From: Spirochaetaceae bacterium
Lineage (GTDB): Bacteria > Spirochaetota > Spirochaetia > DSM-27196 > PWMO01
DNA length: 64,000 bases
Assembly: GCA_007693485.1 (NCBI GenBank)
Contig: REDM01000178.1
Span: forward strand, 1 to 64,000
Direction: 5' to 3'
Part shown: one piece after another, positions 51,459 through 60,662 of the stretch
Layout: the number at the start of each line of letters is the position of its first letter
How positions within the stretch are numbered: the first letter of the stretch is position 1
Translations under genes and position numbers: made by a program
Notes under the pieces: model-generated
What the model saw: the letters and a program-made list of their open reading frames with translations, nothing else
Told to the model about the DNA's origin: nothing
Databases searched by the model: none

Positions 51459-52786
51459 TGAGCGCGTATCTGATCGGTGAGGTCTGCCGCCTGCTCGACG
51501 TGAAGCCACACGTCCTGCGCTACTGGGAGCAGCAGGTTCCGCTGCTTGCTCCCCGCAAAGACCACGCCGGCAGACGCATGTACTCACCTCGTGAGGTGCA
51601 GATTCTTTTCCGATTGAGGTATCTGATCGTCACCCGCCGCCTGACCACCGAGGGCGCCGCCCGAAAGATTCTGGAAGAGGTGCAGGGACCGGGAGCCGAC
51701 CTCAAGGCACAGGTTCACGAGCTGCGCGAGTCGCTTCTGAGTCTCCAGCGGGATATTCGCGCACGCTCCCGCGTGGGAGAGCCGTTGCTCCTTCCCCCGT
51801 GCGGCCATGAGCTCGTTGCATCGCTCGATCAGCTCTGGTCGGGAATGCCGGTGTCGCGCCGGGCGGCGGTGGCGACCGACCTCGCCCGCTGGAGCGCCGA
51901 GAGCACCCGGTACGCTGCGCTTCCGGCTTCGCGGGGCGACGGCACCTCGGCCGTTGAGCCCGACCGGCGTACCGTCCGCGTCTATCGCTGGCGGCGCCCG
52001 GAGCTCCAGCACTACTTTCCCGAGTCCGGTGGGCGGCTCCGTGTCGCGGTGCTGATTCTCGCAGGCACCGGAGGCGCGGCGCGGCTTCGCACCACGATCA
52101 CGCGGATCGCCGCGGAGCTTTCAGACTCGGCGCGCTACGGAATCGGCATCAACTCGTGGCTCATTGTCGCCTCTCCACGCGAACTCGCTGATCCCGCAAC
52201 GCTGCTGCGGTTCTGCTCGACGCGGGCTGGTATCACCGCGCCGGTGAACCTCATTGCGGAGTACCCGTTTCCATTGCGCGATGACGAGGGACGGTTTGTG
52301 ATGGACGCAGACGGGCAGGGGCTCGCGGGTTGCTCGGAGCCCTTGCTCTGGGCGGTGCGCGAGGTTGCGCAGCAGGAGGCGTTGGCTTCGTCGTGCGACG
52401 CTATGCTGCTCTGTGATCACGCAGCGACCCGTGAGGGTCCACCACCGGTGGAACTGCTCGCGTGGTTTGATCCCCGTCGGTGCGATGCGGTGGCGACCGC
52501 GGTGCGCGACCCGGCGTCGGAGCGTGCGCTCGGATACCGGAGGGCGGGGCCGGCGGTTGTTTCGGTGTCGCTGATGCGATCGGCTGCGGCTCATGGGGTT
52601 GGCAGCCTGGTGCGCCGGCGGCAACGGGTCTTCAGGCATTCGGTGGATCTGGACGATATTCAAACAGAAGAGCTGTATCGCAGCTCGCTCTCCGTCATGG
52701 ATCTGCTTGCCGCGGCGCGGAGACCGCGAGTATTTTCTACAGGGAAAACCGAATGGATTCGAGAACACGCCCGTCCGCTCGCGTAG
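51458..52786 (+). CDS. MerR-type DNA-binding domain fused to a nucleotidyltransferase-like domain
   Basis: 442 residues. Residues 1-75 are a MerR helix-turn-helix (YLIGEVCRLLDVKPHVLRYW, RMYSPREVQILFRLRYLI). After a helical linker (75-130) comes a region whose VAVLILAGTGGAARLRTT and EYPFPLRDDEGRFVMDADGQ look like degenerate forms of the UDP-sugar pyrophosphorylase fold (normally LAGGxGTRL and the PxxDxxG block). Canonical nucleotide-binding glycines are partly lost, so catalysis is doubtful; ligand sensing is possible. One-base overlap with der; the next gene starts inside its 3' end. Confidence 0.6.
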   Translation: MSAYLIGEVCRLLDVKPHVLRYWEQQVPLLAPRKDHAGRRMYSPREVQILFRLRYLIVTRRLTTEGAARKILEEVQGPGADLKAQVHELRESLLSLQRDIRARSRVGEPLLLPPCGHELVASLDQLWSGMPVSRRAAVATDLARWSAESTRYAALPASRGDGTSAVEPDRRTVRVYRWRRPELQHYFPESGGRLRVAVLILAGTGGAARLRTTITRIAAELSDSARYGIGINSWLIVASPRELADPATLLRFCSTRAGITAPVNLIAEYPFPLRDDEGRFVMDADGQGLAGCSEPLLWAVREVAQQEALASSCDAMLLCDHAATREGPPPVELLAWFDPRRCDAVATAVRDPASERALGYRRAGPAVVSVSLMRSAAAHGVGSLVRRRQRVFRHSVDLDDIQTEELYRSSLSVMDLLAAARRPRVFSTGKTEWIREHARPLA

Positions 52787-53874
52787 TCATCGCTCACCTC
52801 GCTGTGCTGCTCATTGTCGTTCCGGCAACCGTCGGTGCGTTGCCGCTGGTGCTTCCGGAGCACACCGAAACTCGGATTCGCTTGCAGGAGCTGGTAACCG
52901 GCCCCCTGTCGACCGTAGCGGTCACGGAAGCTGATATTCATCGGCAACGCTTCACGCCGCATCGGGTGCGGTTCTCCCACGAGGTGCGGGGAGAGTATCA
53001 CTATCTGATCTTTACCAACGAGATGAGGGGCGAGTTCCGGCTGCCGACGCGCGGTTCGTGGACGATTCGCCGACATCGGGAAACCGGCGCCATCGATGAG
53101 ATCAAGGTGTTTCTCGCCGATGACCAGCGCTTCTTCGCTCGGCTCGCTCCGGACGGAAACGGTCGCCGGGTTACGCGCATGGAGGTCACCCTCATGGACG
53201 ATGTGATCTACCGTGACGTGGTGGTGCCAATTCCGTTTGAGCGGGTGCTCGTCTCCTCGTTTGCCGAGATCCAGCGCGCCACCGAAGCGATCGTCGACTG
53301 GAGTCTGTTCCACATTCCGCCGGACCGTGCCGCACATCAGACGGTCGAGCGCATGGTGGGACGGATTCGCGCTTCCTTCGCCAATCGACAGGAGGGTGAT
53401 CCCGCAGCCATCGATCGCCTGATTGCCGAGACAGGGTTTGCCGATGCAGACAGCCTCGGTGATGGAAGGGTGATTGCAGTCCACGCGATCCGGTTTGCGA
53501 CGGTGGTACCCGACGTAGGGTTGCCAATCGAAGACCTCCGGCGTTCGCTCTATCTGCTCGTCCGGGAGCACCCTGACTCGTTTTACATCGGACGCATCAA
53601 CACGGGCCTGCGATCCAACGGGCAAATGGTTGCCGGGAGTGCCTTTACACGGCAGCATCATCGTCTCGTTGCGCTATTTCCCACCGTTGACCCTCGCGGA
53701 CGGTTCCAGACCGTGGTGATTGATGGGAACGCAGAGACAACCGTTACGTCACTGCGAACGCGGTACTCAGGCGATTCAATCCACCTGGTACGGGTGCGCG
53801 CGCACGATAATCTGTTTGCTGCCGGCGAATATGACCGCGTTTTGTTCAATGAGGTTTTGTTGAATAATGAGTGA
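52753..53874 (+). CDS. secreted protein of unknown function
   Basis: 373 residues from ATG 52753 (SD AGGGA), overlapping the MerR gene by 34 bp. A signal peptide (helix 11-29, ending ATVGALPL) and a mature part rich in beta-strand patterns (YHYLIFTNEMRGEFRLPTRG, HQRLVALFPT-like region near the end). No cysteine at the cleavage site, so periplasmic or outer-membrane associated. I do not recognise the family. It lies just upstream of the TonB operon and could belong to the cell-envelope group. Confidence 0.6.
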   Translation: MDSRTRPSARVVIAHLAVLLIVVPATVGALPLVLPEHTETRIRLQELVTGPLSTVAVTEADIHRQRFTPHRVRFSHEVRGEYHYLIFTNEMRGEFRLPTRGSWTIRRHRETGAIDEIKVFLADDQRFFARLAPDGNGRRVTRMEVTLMDDVIYRDVVVPIPFERVLVSSFAEIQRATEAIVDWSLFHIPPDRAAHQTVERMVGRIRASFANRQEGDPAAIDRLIAETGFADADSLGDGRVIAVHAIRFATVVPDVGLPIEDLRRSLYLLVREHPDSFYIGRINTGLRSNGQMVAGSAFTRQHHRLVALFPTVDPRGRFQTVVIDGNAETTVTSLRTRYSGDSIHLVRVRAHDNLFAAGEYDRVLFNEVLLNNE

Positions 53875-53898
53875 TGGTGAGATATCCTGATTACACGT

Positions 53899-56826
53899 AT
53901 GAAGCGACTTCTCCTGCTGACCGTCGTGCTTCTGTGCGCCGGCAGCCTTTTCGCGCAGAGTTCCGATCGGGACCTCTTTCTTCAGGCCGAGGCGCGGTTT
54001 CGCGCCGGCGAATTTGAAGTCGCGCTCGAGCGGTATGACGCGCTGATTCGCCAGTTTCCCGTTTCGCAGTTTGTCCCCGACGCACAGTTTCGTCGTGCCG
54101 TGACCCTTCATCGGCTTGGACGGCACCAGGAATCACTCGAGCTGTTACAGCGGGTGGAAACCCGGTTCCGCTCGACGCGATTTCTGCAGCAGGTGCCGTT
54201 CTGGAAGGGGGTGGCGCACTATCGACTCAGAAACTACACCACTGCGGCGGCCGATCTGCGCCTCTTTCTCAGCGCAAGCGCAGACGCGGGACAGCGAGTG
54301 CAGGCGTTGCTCTACCTGGCGCTCAGTGAGGTAGAGTTGGGCTCGCGCCCGGCGGCGCTGGCAGCGCTGGAACAGATGTTTGAGATTACCAACCCGTCCA
54401 GCGAGCTCTTTGCCGCGAGCGTCTACCTTGCGTTGCTGCTTCAGGAAGGACGGCCGCAGGACGGGGTTGAGTTTTTCGAGCAACTGAACCTTCCCGCGGT
54501 GGGTGGAACCCGAAGGGACACGGTGGTGCTCTATGCGGCCGAAGCGTATCGCCGGTCCGGAGCGGTGTCCGAGGCCCAAACCCTGCTGCGCGGCCTGCGC
54601 GGGGCGGATGCATCCGTTGCCGCGGTTGCCTTTCAACAGCTCTTTCAGATCGCGCAGGAGAGCGGAGATGAAACGGCACTGCTGACGGTGACCAGCGAGG
54701 CCGAGCAGGCACTCGCGGGGCGAACCGACGTCCTGGCTCAATTCTGGCTGCAGGTGGGCATTGAGACCTTTCACCAAGGTCGGTTCGATCTCTCAGAGCT
54801 CTACCTTCAACGGGTGTGGGATCTGCGACGCTCGCAGCCGGTCAGCGGCACGGTTCCGCTTCACCTCGCGGAAATTCTCGCCGCCCGTGGCGAGCGAACG
54901 CGAGCGGTTGCAGTGCTGAACGACCATCTGGAGCGCAGCAGAGACCAGATTGCTGCGGTTCTTTTCCGTCTCGGGCGCCTTCACGCCGCAGGTGGAGACT
55001 GGCGCCGGGCGGCCGAGGTGCTCACGGTTGTGTTCACCGAGCACCGTGATACGGATGTGTTTGCGCCGGCTGCGTATCAACTAGCCTTCGCGCGAAACCG
55101 TCTGCAACAGACCGACGATGCGCTTACCGTCATAGACGACGTGTTCTCCGCCGGGCTCGCGGGACAGTTTGCAGGAGACTTCCTGCGATTGCGCGCGCAG
55201 ATCTATCGCAGTCGCGGTGCCCTTGAGCAGGCTCTCCAGGCGCTGCGCGAGTATCTCGGACGGAATCCCGGAGACCTCGACGCGCTGATTGAGCAGGCAA
55301 CGCTGCTCTTCCAGCTCGAACGGTACGGGCAGGTCATCAGCGAACACCGGGACATTTCTGCAGCGCATCCCAGCCTGCAGAGCGACAGACCCGATCTTTC
55401 GGTTCAGCTCGATTACCTCGTTGGGCTCGCGTTGATCGCCGGTCGCGATTACCGCGCAGCGATCGCGGCGCTACGCCGCCTGCCCGACGACCCCGAGTCG
55501 CTACGAGCGCTCGCACCCGAACGTGACTTTGAGATCATCCACCCCTACGCCCTCTACTATCTTGGGTGGGCGTACTTTCGGCTCTCCGAGTATGCCTCGG
55601 CCATCGCTTCCTTCGACCGGCTTCTGCGTTTTGATGAGCGTCATCGCTTTGCACCGCAGGCCGCCCACCTCGCCGGGTGGAGCGCCTACAACCTCGAGCG
55701 CTACGATGCCGCCGAGGGGTACCTGCGGCGTCTTCGCGCAATGCGCGTTGGCGGGACCATCGAAACCGAGGCGGCGTTCCTCCTTGGTCAGACCTTTTCC
55801 GCCCGCAATCGTTACGAGGAAGCCCTGGTCGAGTTTCGAAACGTCTTTCTGGATAGTCCCAATTCCCCGCTCGCCGACGACGCGCTGTTTGAGTACGCCG
55901 GTGTGCTGGTTCGCATGGGGCGCGTGGATGATGGCGTCCAGCAGTATCGAAACGTGTTCAGCCGCTTTCCCACCGGTGAACTCGCCGAGGAGGCGTTGTT
56001 TCGCCGTGGCGAGATCCTCTTCGAACGCGGCCGGTATGACGATGCGCGCAGCGCATTCTTCGAACATCGAAGCAACTTTGCGCAAGGCGAACTCGTGCAC
56101 GCCTCGCTCTACTGGGCAGGCATTGCCTCCGAGCGCCTCGGCGAGCGGGCCGGAGCGCTCCTGCTGTGGGAACAGCTGATCAGGGATCATCGCGGCAGCC
56201 CATTCCGCCCGGACGCGATGCTGCGTTCGGTGACCCTCTATGAAGATCTCGGGCAGTACCGTAACGCACTCAACATCGTCACGGAGTTCATCGCCGCGTA
56301 TCCCGCCCAGGCCGAGGCGCTGCAGACCCGCCGGAAGGCGGATGAGTTGATTCTGCTGATCGGCGGTCTCTCCGAGCAGGAAGCACGGTTGTGGGTTCGC
56401 ATCGACGAGAACCGTCGCACCCAAACCAGCGCCGGTCGGGCTGCGATTCTCGAACTCGGGCGGCTTGCGATCATGGAAGGCGCGGGGAGCCCTGCGAACG
56501 AGAACCTCGTGGTGCAGCTTCTCGACGATACGGCGCGCCTGCGGAGCGAAGACCCGGCGGCTGCCGCCGAGGCGACCTTTCTCCTCGCTGAGTACCAGAT
56601 GCGCAGCTCCAACCCGGCCCCCGCCGCACAGCTGTTTTTGAGTGTTCCTGAGATCAATCCGGAAAACCGGGATCTCGCCGCGCGCTCGTTGTTCCGCGCA
56701 GCGGAAGCGCTGCAGTTTGCGGGGCGTGACGCCGATATGCGCGAAATTATCCGTCGCCTTGAACAGACCTTTCCGGCGTCAGAGTGGACAACTCGGGCGC
56801 GTCGCCTGCTGGGAGGCACCCCGTGA
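53899..56826 (+). CDS. large secreted TPR-repeat protein
   Basis: 975 residues with a signal peptide (ending GSLFAQ). At least ten TPR-like helix pairs are visible, such as ARFRAGEFEVALERYDALIR, YLGWAYFRLSEYASAIASF, RYEEALVEFRNVFLDSPNSP and ALFRRGEILFERGRYDDARS. The spacing, with P-x-S-P turn residues, resembles YbgF/BamD-type periplasmic scaffolds. It heads the operon TPR - beta-barrel - exbB - exbD - tonB; its stop overlaps the barrel gene start. Probably a periplasmic scaffold for the outer-membrane complex. Confidence 0.8.
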   Translation: MKRLLLLTVVLLCAGSLFAQSSDRDLFLQAEARFRAGEFEVALERYDALIRQFPVSQFVPDAQFRRAVTLHRLGRHQESLELLQRVETRFRSTRFLQQVPFWKGVAHYRLRNYTTAAADLRLFLSASADAGQRVQALLYLALSEVELGSRPAALAALEQMFEITNPSSELFAASVYLALLLQEGRPQDGVEFFEQLNLPAVGGTRRDTVVLYAAEAYRRSGAVSEAQTLLRGLRGADASVAAVAFQQLFQIAQESGDETALLTVTSEAEQALAGRTDVLAQFWLQVGIETFHQGRFDLSELYLQRVWDLRRSQPVSGTVPLHLAEILAARGERTRAVAVLNDHLERSRDQIAAVLFRLGRLHAAGGDWRRAAEVLTVVFTEHRDTDVFAPAAYQLAFARNRLQQTDDALTVIDDVFSAGLAGQFAGDFLRLRAQIYRSRGALEQALQALREYLGRNPGDLDALIEQATLLFQLERYGQVISEHRDISAAHPSLQSDRPDLSVQLDYLVGLALIAGRDYRAAIAALRRLPDDPESLRALAPERDFEIIHPYALYYLGWAYFRLSEYASAIASFDRLLRFDERHRFAPQAAHLAGWSAYNLERYDAAEGYLRRLRAMRVGGTIETEAAFLLGQTFSARNRYEEALVEFRNVFLDSPNSPLADDALFEYAGVLVRMGRVDDGVQQYRNVFSRFPTGELAEEALFRRGEILFERGRYDDARSAFFEHRSNFAQGELVHASLYWAGIASERLGERAGALLLWEQLIRDHRGSPFRPDAMLRSVTLYEDLGQYRNALNIVTEFIAAYPAQAEALQTRRKADELILLIGGLSEQEARLWVRIDENRRTQTSAGRAAILELGRLAIMEGAGSPANENLVVQLLDDTARLRSEDPAAAAEATFLLAEYQMRSSNPAPAAQLFLSVPEINPENRDLAARSLFRAAEALQFAGRDADMREIIRRLEQTFPASEWTTRARRLLGGTP

Positions 56827-58505
56827 TGCATCGTGTATGGCGTATCTCTCTGGTGGCACTGGTGCTCGTGTCGGCGACGGTTTCGGCGCAGCAGGGGGCG
56901 GCTCCGCAACAGAGCGATCGCACCCGCGGCAGCGGCCCGCAGGACACCGACATCACCTTGCCGGAGACCTTCCTCGAAGTCGAAGAGGTTCTGATCGAAC
57001 GGGTCGAGGCGGTTCTTCCTCAACCGGCCGATCTGCTTCCCGCAGTCCAGACGGTGCCGCTTCCGACCGAAGAGGAGCTTCGGATCTCCGACGGTCTGTT
57101 CGATATTCCGGGTATCGACGATCCGACCTTTCGCTCCGACGGTGGGGGAGAGTCATCCTTCTTTTCAGACGGCGTGCTCGGAACCGGCAGTAACTACCAT
57201 ATCCTCGGCTCCTTGACGCTGTTCAAGCTGGGAACGGATCCTCGGTTTCGGTTCCAGTTTGCCCATGAGAGCATCGACGGGTTTCAGTTTTCGGGGCCGG
57301 GCAGGGGGTTCTTTGAACGGGAAGACACCATCGAGGGGTGGATCGCATCGAGCGTGACCTCGCGCTTGAGAGCAGAAGGCGAAGCTCGCTTCTTCCAGCG
57401 CGAGATTGGTCTTCAGAATCAACCCGATCTCTTCTATTCAGCCGGCCACCGCTCGTTGTCCGGCAGCGCCCTCATGGAGTACTCGCTGTTCAACCGGGTG
57501 ACGCTGGGCCTGCAGACCGAAGCAGCTTTTGTTGAGCGCATCTTCACCGTGAAGGACCCGGCGCTCGATCCTCCGCGGCAAGATGAGATCTCGGTACAAC
57601 CGGCAATCTTTCTCGCGTTTCGCAGTAACCGCGTGCTGGTACGCGCAGACGGCGAGTACGAGTACCGCTCCTTTGGTGGGGGTGATCTCACCACCGACCA
57701 GGCTGGTGCGGCTTCGCTGACCGCCGAAGTGTCCGTACGAGACGCGCTTTTTCTGGAAGCAACCGGCGGGACTCGCATCTCAGCCGCCGACGGGTTGCTG
57801 TTCCCCTTCCGGGTCGCAGCCACCGCAAACCTCGACGACACACTCACCCTGTCTGCCGAGGGCGGGTACCGGGTGGTGCCGCCGCGGTTCTTCGATCTGT
57901 GGCAGCGGTTCCCGCTGCTCAGTTTTGGCCCGGAGGATCGTCGAAGGCCCGCGTCGGAGCGCGCCTGGTACGGTGCGGTCCACGGTGCCCTGGCTACGGC
58001 CGACCGGCGAGTCTCGTTGGAAGCGGGGGCCGAGTTCGCGGTTCGTTCCTACGCGCTCAATCTCGCCCCCTTCGACGCCGTGGGGGATGCCACCTTTGGA
58101 TTACTGCAGGAAGAACATACGACGCTCACGCCGGAAGTGGTGCTCACCTGGCGACCCGGTGTGGTTCAGTTTTCCGCGGGATGGGAGGCCAACCTCCTGG
58201 ATCGCTCGGTGTTTGCTCCTGAGCAGAGTCTGAGTGCGGGGCTGGAGGTTATCCACGCTTCGGAACGGTTTGGCGCAAACGTCGCCGCGCGTGCAGACCT
58301 GTTTGACGATGCAACGCTTCCGCGCCTGGGAGCAGGAGGCTTTTTCAACGTTGCCCGCGGGGTGCAGTTTCAGTTGGAACTGCGTGACCTGCTGGCGCCT
58401 GCCCTTCCTGACGGGCGACCGCAGATTGGCAGCGATGTCTCGTCCAATTTCCCCTTCATTGAACCCGGCTTCCGGGTCATCCTCAAAGCGAACGTATCCC
58501 TCTAA
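56826..58505 (+). CDS. predicted outer-membrane beta-barrel protein
   Basis: 559 residues with a signal peptide ending ATVSAQ. Residues 30-100 are acidic with the segment DITLPETFLEVEEVLIERVE, which may include a TonB-box-like stretch. From about residue 115 onward the sequence alternates amphipathic strands with short turns (FRFQFAHESIDGFQFSGPGR, RVLVRADGEYEYRSFGGGDL, VVQFSAGWEANLLDRSVFAP), ending FRVILKANVSL. I see no plug domain of the TonB-dependent receptor type. Starts in TGATG overlap with the TPR gene and is followed by exbB. Ligand unknown. Confidence 0.7.
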   Translation: MHRVWRISLVALVLVSATVSAQQGAAPQQSDRTRGSGPQDTDITLPETFLEVEEVLIERVEAVLPQPADLLPAVQTVPLPTEEELRISDGLFDIPGIDDPTFRSDGGGESSFFSDGVLGTGSNYHILGSLTLFKLGTDPRFRFQFAHESIDGFQFSGPGRGFFEREDTIEGWIASSVTSRLRAEGEARFFQREIGLQNQPDLFYSAGHRSLSGSALMEYSLFNRVTLGLQTEAAFVERIFTVKDPALDPPRQDEISVQPAIFLAFRSNRVLVRADGEYEYRSFGGGDLTTDQAGAASLTAEVSVRDALFLEATGGTRISAADGLLFPFRVAATANLDDTLTLSAEGGYRVVPPRFFDLWQRFPLLSFGPEDRRRPASERAWYGAVHGALATADRRVSLEAGAEFAVRSYALNLAPFDAVGDATFGLLQEEHTTLTPEVVLTWRPGVVQFSAGWEANLLDRSVFAPEQSLSAGLEVIHASERFGANVAARADLFDDATLPRLGAGGFFNVARGVQFQLELRDLLAPALPDGRPQIGSDVSSNFPFIEPGFRVILKANVSL

Positions 58506-58516
58506 GGAGAACTTCT

Positions 58517-59140
58517 ATGCTCATGCTCATTGAACGTGGCGGACTGATCATGATTCTCATTCTCTCGCTCTCGGTGGTCGCGGCTGCGATCATCATCGAG
58601 CGTCTGCTGTTCTTCCGCCGGATCAAGAGCGATCAGAGCGTGGTAGTAAACGGATTGAAAGAAGCGGTGTCTCAGGGACGCTTCGCTGAGGCGGACGTTA
58701 TCTGTAAGAACAACGATTCACCACTCACGCGACTGGCGCGTATCGCGATCGAAAACCGGCGCCGCAGCGAAGAATCGATCCAGGCCGCGGTAAGCGAAGC
58801 GGCCAATATGGAAATTCCCAAGATGGAGCGATACCTTACGTCATTAGGGACCATCGCCCACATTTCCCCTCTGCTGGGACTGTTGGGTACGGTCACCGGG
58901 AATATTCAGGCGTTTGGCGTGCTCGGGGGCTTTGAAGCGGCTGGAGGCAACCCCGCGTTGCTGGCGCGTGGCATCTCCGAGGCTTTGTTGACAACGGCTG
59001 CGGGAATTATTGTGTCAATTCCGGCGATCACCTTCTACAACTACCTGGTGAATCGGGTGAATCATCTGATCATCAGCATGGAGAATCAGGTCAACGCGAT
59101 CGTGCGGGAAATGAAGCGGGAAGGGCGGAATGCAGTTTAG
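58517..59140 (+). CDS. exbB: ExbB/TolQ/MotA-family proton channel subunit
   Basis: 207 residues, three membrane helices as in ExbB/TolQ. The conserved core is LTSLGTIAHISPLLGLLGTV followed by TGNIQAFGVL and ALLTTAAGIIVSIPAITFYN. With ExbD it uses the proton gradient to drive TonB. SD AAGGAG precedes the ATG. Overlaps exbD by 11 bp. Confidence 0.92.
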   Translation: MLMLIERGGLIMILILSLSVVAAAIIIERLLFFRRIKSDQSVVVNGLKEAVSQGRFAEADVICKNNDSPLTRLARIAIENRRRSEESIQAAVSEAANMEIPKMERYLTSLGTIAHISPLLGLLGTVTGNIQAFGVLGGFEAAGGNPALLARGISEALLTTAAGIIVSIPAITFYNYLVNRVNHLIISMENQVNAIVREMKREGRNAV

Positions 59141-59540
59141 ACGACGGCTGCGACCGAATGCCAACGTCGATCTCATTCCCATGATCGATGTGGTGTTCCA
59201 ACTCGTGGTCTTTTTCATGGTCTCGAGCACCTTCATCATGACGCCGGGGATTGCCCTCGATCTGCCGCAGTCCACCTCCGCCGAGCCGGTGGTCATGGAT
59301 CGGCTGGTCATCACGGTGGTGTCGACCGACGAGCTCTATCTGAACCGTCGTCGACTCGATCTGGTGGGATTGGACGGAGCGCTTTCCGAGCTCGGCGGCA
59401 ATCGCGATGAGCAGGCAACGCTCAGTGTCATCATCGAAGGCGACCAGAGCGTTCCGTACAATTTGATGGTCCAGGTGCTCGACCTTCTGCGCCGGAACGG
59501 ATTCCGGGCGGTGAACCTTCGAACCCTGGAAGCCAACTGA
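59130..59540 (+). CDS. exbD: ExbD/TolR-family biopolymer transport protein
   Basis: 136 residues with one membrane helix near the N-terminus. NVDLIPMIDVVFQLVVFFMV includes the essential helix aspartate. The periplasmic domain follows (LVITVVSTDELYLNRRRLDL, VMVQVLD-like end). Partner of the ExbB gene just upstream; tonB comes 16 bp later. Confidence 0.92.
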   Translation: MQFRRRLRPNANVDLIPMIDVVFQLVVFFMVSSTFIMTPGIALDLPQSTSAEPVVMDRLVITVVSTDELYLNRRRLDLVGLDGALSELGGNRDEQATLSVIIEGDQSVPYNLMVQVLDLLRRNGFRAVNLRTLEAN

Positions 59541-59556
59541 GGGGGGCGGTACGCAC

Positions 59557-60642
59557 ATGAGCGAATTCGCCGGTGGTGACGATCGACAACGACTTGGCCT
59601 CGCGCTGATTATTGCGACCCTGCTGCATGTCATGGTAGGGGTAGGCACGCTCTTCGTCGATTTTGCACCCGACATCCCCCAACCGGAGTTCCCCCCGGTC
59701 CTCGTCCGCCTCGAACCAATCGATCCAATACCACCACCGCCACCGCCGCCGCGACCGACTCCGGTACCAGCACAGCCGGTACCCCAGCCGACGCCACAGC
59801 CGACGCCACAGCCGCAACCCGCACCGGTGGTGCCTCAGCCGGCTCCCGCCCAGCCACAACAGCGGCCCGCGCAGCCGGCCCCGACGCAACCTGCTCCAAC
59901 GCAACCGCGACAGCCGGCACCGAGTACCGCTCCCGCTCCAAGCACAGCCCCGGCGCCGCCACCGGCACATAACATCCCGATGCAGCAGTGGGACGCTGCG
60001 GCGCTGCAGGGTACTCCGCGCAGCGATGCTCCCCGCACCACGAGCCCGTCTCCGAGCCGTGCGGTTGATGAAGCGGCCACCGCTGCGGCGGGCGAGCTCC
60101 CCGCGTGGGCCTCACAGGCAATGGCGAGTGCGGGTATCTCAACCGCAGGCATGGAGCGGGCGGCTGTGGAGCAGGTGGCGCAGCGCGTGCAGAGCGATGC
60201 GCGTTTCCGCGAACAGCTGCTATCGGCCATCGCCGCGGTGCAGCGGGCGCCGGCAACCAGACCGTCGACGTCGGGCACTGCCGGCGGGACAACCTCAGGA
60301 ACCGACCCGGGCGGTCCCGCCCTCACCGGTGACTCCGCGGGTGGCATGATTCAGTGGTCCGACGGTGCCGGGCGTGGGGGAATACCGCGCGAACCGCGCA
60401 TTACCGCGGCCATGTTCGGCGGGTCGGTTCCGGCCCGAACGGAGTTTGTGGTGCTCTTTGACGTGGGGCCAAACGGATCGGTTATACCGGGTTCTATTGT
60501 GTTCCAGACCCGTTCCGGGTACACTCGTGTCAACGAAGAGGTGCGGCGCACGATCAGCGGCTGGACCTTTCAACCCAAAGCGGGTGCATCCGTGGAGACG
60601 GCGATCGTGACCTTGATTGTCTTCCGGGAGGATGTGCTTTAA
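59557..60642 (+). CDS. tonB: TonB-family energy transducer
   Basis: 361 residues. N-terminal membrane helix (RLGLALIIATLLHVMVGVGT, including a His in the helix as in TonB), a very long Pro/Gln/Ala-rich spacer (about 50-150) with PQPT repeats, and a C-terminal TonB domain (FVVLFDVGPNGSVIPGSIVF, VNEEVRRTISGWTFQPK). It links the ExbBD motor to the outer membrane. Last gene of the TonB operon. The middle region (150-290) is low complexity with a small helical part. Confidence 0.88.
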   Translation: MSEFAGGDDRQRLGLALIIATLLHVMVGVGTLFVDFAPDIPQPEFPPVLVRLEPIDPIPPPPPPPRPTPVPAQPVPQPTPQPTPQPQPAPVVPQPAPAQPQQRPAQPAPTQPAPTQPRQPAPSTAPAPSTAPAPPPAHNIPMQQWDAAALQGTPRSDAPRTTSPSPSRAVDEAATAAAGELPAWASQAMASAGISTAGMERAAVEQVAQRVQSDARFREQLLSAIAAVQRAPATRPSTSGTAGGTTSGTDPGGPALTGDSAGGMIQWSDGAGRGGIPREPRITAAMFGGSVPARTEFVVLFDVGPNGSVIPGSIVFQTRSGYTRVNEEVRRTISGWTFQPKAGASVETAIVTLIVFREDVL

Positions 60643-60662
60643 AGAAAGGAACGCATTCCCCG

